Assembly (NCBI GenBank): GCA_017533915.1
Contig: JAFWHX010000004.1
Location: 62,001-126,000, forward strand
Direction of reading: 5' to 3'
DNA: 64,000 nt
DNA from: Eubacterium sp.
Lineage (GTDB): Bacteria > Bacillota > Clostridia > Peptostreptococcales > Anaerovoracaceae
The first letter of the stretch is position 1, and each line of letters starts with the position of its first letter. Shown one piece after another: positions 60,071 through 64,000 of this stretch. The notes beneath the pieces were generated by a model. The model worked only from the letters and a program-made list of their open reading frames with translations, was not told the origin of the DNA and made no database searches. The position numbers and the translations under genes are program-made.

Positions 60071-61981
60071 CTACTGTATCCTTTTGAAAAACTTCTCTAT
60101 CTGATACTGTGTGAACCGTATAAATGTAGGTCTTCCGTGCGGGCATGAGAATGGATTCCTGCATAACCTTAGCTGGGCGAGAAGCTCTTCTGCCTCTTCC
60201 ATGGAGAGATGATCATGAGCCTTTACTGAAGCCTTGCACGATCTGGTGATCAGCTTGTCGATCACTACTTTATTGCTGTGCTTCATCTCATCGCCGAGGC
60301 TTTCGGCATAATCAGCCGCGAATGCTTCTGCTTCGGAAAGCTCCATGAACACAGGGATCTCCTTGATTATGAAAGTCCCCGGCCCAAAAGGCTCTACAGC
60401 AAATCCCATCTTTTCAAGCTCCGGGATCCATTCATCCTGTAATTCATAAGTTGACGGATCGACGTCGAAAGTGACAGGCGTAAGCAGAGGCTGCGACGGC
60501 TTATCATCACTGAGATAATTCCCTACGAATTTCTCATAATTCACTCTCTCATGCGCCGCATGCTGGTCTATAAGATAAAATGCGTTACTGTCTTCACAAG
60601 TAAGATAGGTATCAAATATGCACCCTGTCAGTTTCAGGTCATCAAAATCAAACAGCTGATGTCCAGGTTCCATATCGAAATCTGCAATTGATGCATGCGG
60701 GAAATATCCTGGATCAGGAACATTCTTTTCATCGTATGCATTACTATTCTCAACATCATCAGAACCTTTTTCATATGTCGAGACATTATCATTTACTACG
60801 GATCTATCGTCTCGGTCATCATCTCCATACAGGCGTTCCTTAGTATCTGCATGTGTTTCTTCAATTATCTGCCTTGTATTGGTGCTTTCTGCGTTTTTGC
60901 GCATATTTGACAATACATTTTTTATGTCGACTTGTTCATTTTTCAATGGTTTCTCTACATCTTTATCATGAAAGTAATCACCCACTTTTATGACAGCTTC
61001 ATCGGACTGCAGCCCTTGTATGATCGCCTGTGATACTGCACGGATCACTGATTCTTCGTCGTGGAACCGTATTTCCTTTTTGTTAGGATGAATATTGACA
61101 TCTATTGAAGACGGATCTGTATCGATCAGAAGGAAGACTACGGGATACCTGCCTTCGAACAGTCTTTCACGATAGCCGTTTCTGATCCCTTTCTCTATTA
61201 CTTTACTTTCGACTACTCTTCCGTTCACGCAGAATACCTGATCTTTTCTTGTCGATCTCGAAAGTGACGGTCTTGAGATGCATCCTTTTATACGATAGCC
61301 GCCATATTCACCTTCTATCGTGAACAGGTCTCTGTATTCTCTTTTTTTGTATACTGAGACTACTGTATTTTTGATGTTTCCGTCGCCTGTCGTTGTGAAT
61401 ATGACATTACCGTTGCTTATGAGCTGAATACGTATACCTGAAAACGCCAGAGCCATTTCCGACACAAGCTCAGTTACCGCTGCAGTTTCGTGTGCGTCAT
61501 TCTTCAGGAATTCACGTCTGGCCGGCGTATTATAGAACAGGTCTGTAGAGACTACTGTCGTACCATCCGGACATCCGACCGATTCGACCGACAGGACTTC
61601 CCCGCCTTCGATAACGATCCTGCTTCCTGTCTGATCTTCATGGCGCTTTGTCACCATCGACGTCCTTGTGACCGCTGCTATGCTTGCGAGAGCTTCTCCT
61701 CTGAATCCCAGGCTCGTTATGCTGTCCAGATCTGACGCTTCGCTTATCTTGCTTGTCGCATGTCTAAGGAACGCAGTCCTCAGCTCATCATGGGATATTC
61801 CGCATCCGTCGTCAGTGACCCTTATATATGATTTCCCGCCGTTCTTGATCTCGACTGTTACAGACTTCGCACCTGCGTCTATCGAATTTTCCACAAGCTC
61901 TTTGATGATCGACGCCGGGCGTTCTATGACTTCACCTGCTGCTATTTTATCGGCGACCTGTTTTTCAAGTACTTTTATCAT
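60071..61981 (-). CDS. mutL: DNA mismatch repair endonuclease MutL
   Basis: The 636-residue protein has the GHKL ATPase head (VADKIAAGEVIERPASIIKELVENSIDAG, DDGCGI, TSKI, LGFRGEALASI), a Ser/Asp-rich linker at about 335-445, and a C-terminal dimerisation domain with the endonuclease motif DQHA-x2-E-x4-E (DQHAAHERVNYE) and CPHGRPT. So it is a nicking MutL, as in bacteria without MutH. ATG 61981 is chosen since GGAG lies 9 bp before it; the ATG at 61999 precedes that site. Confidence 0.95.
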   Translation of the reverse strand: MIKVLEKQVADKIAAGEVIERPASIIKELVENSIDAGAKSVTVEIKNGGKSYIRVTDDGCGISHDELRTAFLRHATSKISEASDLDSITSLGFRGEALASIAAVTRTSMVTKRHEDQTGSRIVIEGGEVLSVESVGCPDGTTVVSTDLFYNTPARREFLKNDAHETAAVTELVSEMALAFSGIRIQLISNGNVIFTTTGDGNIKNTVVSVYKKREYRDLFTIEGEYGGYRIKGCISRPSLSRSTRKDQVFCVNGRVVESKVIEKGIRNGYRERLFEGRYPVVFLLIDTDPSSIDVNIHPNKKEIRFHDEESVIRAVSQAIIQGLQSDEAVIKVGDYFHDKDVEKPLKNEQVDIKNVLSNMRKNAESTNTRQIIEETHADTKERLYGDDDRDDRSVVNDNVSTYEKGSDDVENSNAYDEKNVPDPGYFPHASIADFDMEPGHQLFDFDDLKLTGCIFDTYLTCEDSNAFYLIDQHAAHERVNYEKFVGNYLSDDKPSQPLLTPVTFDVDPSTYELQDEWIPELEKMGFAVEPFGPGTFIIKEIPVFMELSEAEAFAADYAESLGDEMKHSNKVVIDKLITRSCKASVKAHDHLSMEEAEELLAQLRLCRNPFSCPHGRPTFIRFTQYQIEKFFKRIQ

Positions 61982-62052
61982 ATGCACATTTATCTCCATA
62001 TACAGAAAAATACTACACAGATATCAGTATATGATGTGTAGTATTACTATCA

Positions 62053-64000
62053 TTATTCTTTATCCGCCATTTCTTTCAGCTCTGTAAGGATCCTGATAGC
62101 TTCAGCGGGCGTCGTCTCCATGATATCGAGCGACTTCAGCTTCTCGACGGCTGGGCTCATGTTCTGGCTGAAGAACGAGATCTGTGATCCCTGATCTTTT
62201 GCCGGGGCTTTATCATCAAAACCTCCGCGATCCAGTATGCCGGAGTCAGAATGTCCATCGTCAGATCCGCCGGCCGATCCATCCTGGCCGCTTTCTGCAG
62301 ATCCGAATGCGTCCCTTACAGAATCTATCGCCTCATCCTGCTCAAGCTTTTCCAGCTTTGCCTCCGCGTTCTCCAGCAGGTCTGACGGCACTCCTGCCAG
62401 TCTTGCAACATGCACTCCATAGCTCTTGCTCGCCGAACCAGGTACGATCTTATGCAGGAAAATGATCTGCCCGTTTTCTTCAGCTACATCGATATTCAGG
62501 TTCCTGACACCAACAAGCTGTTCTTCCAGCACAGTCATCTCGTGATAGTGCGTAGCGAACATAGTCCTGATCCTGAGCTTGTCTGAGCACAGCTTTTCAG
62601 CAGTTGCCCATGCTATCGATAGGCCGTCGTACGTGCTGGTCCCGCGTCCAATCTCATCAAGTATTATCAGACTGCGGCGCCCGGCGTTTCTCAAGATGTA
62701 TGCCAGCTCGCTCATCTCAACGAAGAATGTCGACTGTCCCTGCGACAGATTGTCAGATGCTCCTATCCTCGTGAATATCCTGTCGACGACTCCTATCTTC
62801 GCGCGGTCTGCAGGAACGAACGAGCCGCATTGAGCCATAAGGACGATAAGAGCAGTCTGCCTCATATATGTCGATTTACCTGCCATATTCGGACCTGTGA
62901 TTATGAGCATGGATGAATCCGTATTGTTCATGTACGTATCATTCGACACAAAAAGCCCTTCAGCTCCGCCTGTCTGGTTCTGCTCTATCACAGGATGACG
63001 TCCTTTTTCTATCTCGATCTCATACCCGTCATCCACTTCAGGCCTGACATATCCCAGCCTTGAAGCGACTTTGGCAAATGATGCAAGCACATCTACTGTC
63101 GCTATCGCTCTCGACGTCTCCTGGATCTCTTCTATGTGCTCGTTTATCTCATTCCTTATATCAGTAAAAATGTCATATTCAAGTTTGTTTATCTTGGTCT
63201 CGGCATTGAGCACCAGACTCTCTTTTTCTTTCAGTTCCGGTGTAATGAACCGCTCTGCTCCGACGAGCGTCTGCTTTCTGATATAATCTTCAGGGACCAT
63301 ATCCAGATTTGAGCGTGAGACCTCTATGTAATATCCGAAGACCTTATTATATCCAACTTTAAGATGTGTTATCCCGGTACGCTCTTTTTCTTTTACCTCA
63401 AGTCCAGCTATCCATGCTTTTGCATCTTTGATCGAGTCTTTAAGGGCATCAAGATCGTCGGAAGATCCAGACTTGATAAGCCCTCCCTCAGTTACTGTCA
63501 TTGGCGGTTCTTCCGTGATATGCGAATCGATCAGCTCGTAGATATCTGAAAGATCATGGATCTCTTCTCCGAGTTCTTCCAGAAGAGAGCTCCCAGATCC
63601 GGTCAGCACATCCTTTATCTCCGGTGTGGCGCCGATGGAATTCCTCAGCGCTATCATATCTTTTCCATTGGCATTTCCTGACGCCATACGGCCTGCAAGA
63701 CGCTCGAAGTCATAGACCCGCTTCAGTGCTTCGCTCAAGTCATTCAAAGCAAGAGGATCTGCGACAAGATACGAGACAGCATCTAGACGGGCATTTATCT
63801 CGTCCGGATCGTTAAGCGGCTCTCTAAGCCACAGCTTGAGCTTTCGTCCGCCCATAGCAGTGTTTGTTTTGTCCAGCACGCCCAGGAGCGATCCGTCGGT
63901 ACGCTTCTCATAAAGTGTCTCAGTCAGTTCAAGATTTCTAATCGTCGCCTTATCAAGCGCCATGTGATGCCCTGTCTCATAGAACACACACCTCGTTATC
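62053..64000 (-). CDS. mutS: DNA mismatch repair protein MutS, 5' end outside window
   Basis: Mismatch sensor ATPase. The frame remains open to the right edge, so the N-terminal mismatch-binding domain is missing here. Visible: the core and clamp domains (HHMALDKATIRNLELTE, FGYYIEVSRSNLD), Walker A GPNMAGKS, Walker B DEIGRGTSTYDG, and a helix-turn-helix dimer region. The C-terminal linker is Gly/Ser/Asp-rich (about 45 residues) before a final helical tail (MSPAVEKLKSLDI). mutL follows 71 bp after the stop. Confidence 0.96.
   Translation of the reverse strand, partial: ITRCVFYETGHHMALDKATIRNLELTETLYEKRTDGSLLGVLDKTNTAMGGRKLKLWLREPLNDPDEINARLDAVSYLVADPLALNDLSEALKRVYDFERLAGRMASGNANGKDMIALRNSIGATPEIKDVLTGSGSSLLEELGEEIHDLSDIYELIDSHITEEPPMTVTEGGLIKSGSSDDLDALKDSIKDAKAWIAGLEVKEKERTGITHLKVGYNKVFGYYIEVSRSNLDMVPEDYIRKQTLVGAERFITPELKEKESLVLNAETKINKLEYDIFTDIRNEINEHIEEIQETSRAIATVDVLASFAKVASRLGYVRPEVDDGYEIEIEKGRHPVIEQNQTGGAEGLFVSNDTYMNNTDSSMLIITGPNMAGKSTYMRQTALIVLMAQCGSFVPADRAKIGVVDRIFTRIGASDNLSQGQSTFFVEMSELAYILRNAGRRSLIILDEIGRGTSTYDGLSIAWATAEKLCSDKLRIRTMFATHYHEMTVLEEQLVGVRNLNIDVAEENGQIIFLHKIVPGSASKSYGVHVARLAGVPSDLLENAEAKLEKLEQDEAIDSVRDAFGSAESGQDGSAGGSDDGHSDSGILDRGGFDDKAPAKDQGSQISFFSQNMSPAVEKLKSLDIMETTPAEAIRILTELKEMADKE

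Noticed and set aside
1-64000. CRISPR arrays, tRNA or rRNA genes, insertion sequences
   Set aside because: No regularly spaced repeats, no cloverleaf-like sequences ending in CCA, no conserved rRNA blocks and no transposase motifs were seen on reading both strands.

Overview
The window looks like a chromosomal segment of an anaerobic, Gram-positive Clostridia-type Firmicute. Lachnospiraceae or a neighbouring family is plausible, but the sequence alone does not settle the family. Supporting signs are strong AGGAGG ribosome sites, TTG and GTG starts, a Gram-positive LexA box (GAAC-N4-GTTC) at recA, zinc-type L28 and L32, IreB, a single-chain clostridial PurL, a stand-alone AICAR transformylase beside a PurO-type IMP cyclohydrolase, a MetH without a reactivation domain, and a lone Spo0A effector domain. 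I found no rRNA, tRNA, CRISPR array, insertion sequence or prophage.

Positions 1 to about 41,230 are almost entirely plus-strand housekeeping genes. In order: the 3' end of metH; a degenerate M20-like lipoprotein; rpmB; asp23-recG; rsmD-coaD and a coiled-coil gene; tmcAL-ackA; rpmF; asd; uppP; ftsK; rimO-pgsA-cinA; recA behind an SOS box; rplU-rpmA-obgE; an HD/radical-SAM fusion with its DUF2344 partner; comEA; a Spo0A-C-like regulator; a DUF896 gene with a phosphohexomutase; alaS-ireB-ruvX; and a purine operon purE-purM-purN-purO-like-purH(transformylase)-purD-purL. Several usual neighbours are absent: fakA after asp23, DUF177 before rpmF, prp between rplU and rpmA, and rng near the radical SAM pair.

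Positions 41,230 to about 58,950 are an accessory, mostly minus-strand region of envelope and signalling genes: a BspA-type leucine-rich-repeat protein, DUF2752 and DUF4234 membrane proteins, a small lipoprotein, a LysM/transmembrane protein under a LexA-type promoter (YneA-like), a secreted beta-helix protein, a TVP38 protein, a PLP lyase, a hypoxanthine/uracil-DNA glycosylase, a cation exporter, an SPL-type radical SAM protein, a large clostripain-family protease, an amino-acid permease fused to a GGDEF domain, and a tyrosine recombinase. Positions 59,035-64,000 return to conserved genes on the minus strand (miaA, mutL, and mutS cut by the window edge). In many Firmicutes ynbB lies close to miaA-mutL-mutS, so the 10 kb between them may be an insertion into a conserved neighbourhood.

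The most unusual items are the permease-GGDEF fusion, the predicted SOS-controlled division inhibitor with two LexA boxes, the receiver-less Spo0A effector, the L21 protein with a SAP/Rho-N-like tail, the HD-radical SAM fusion, and the lipoprotein that has a PepD-like fold signature but has lost several metal ligands.
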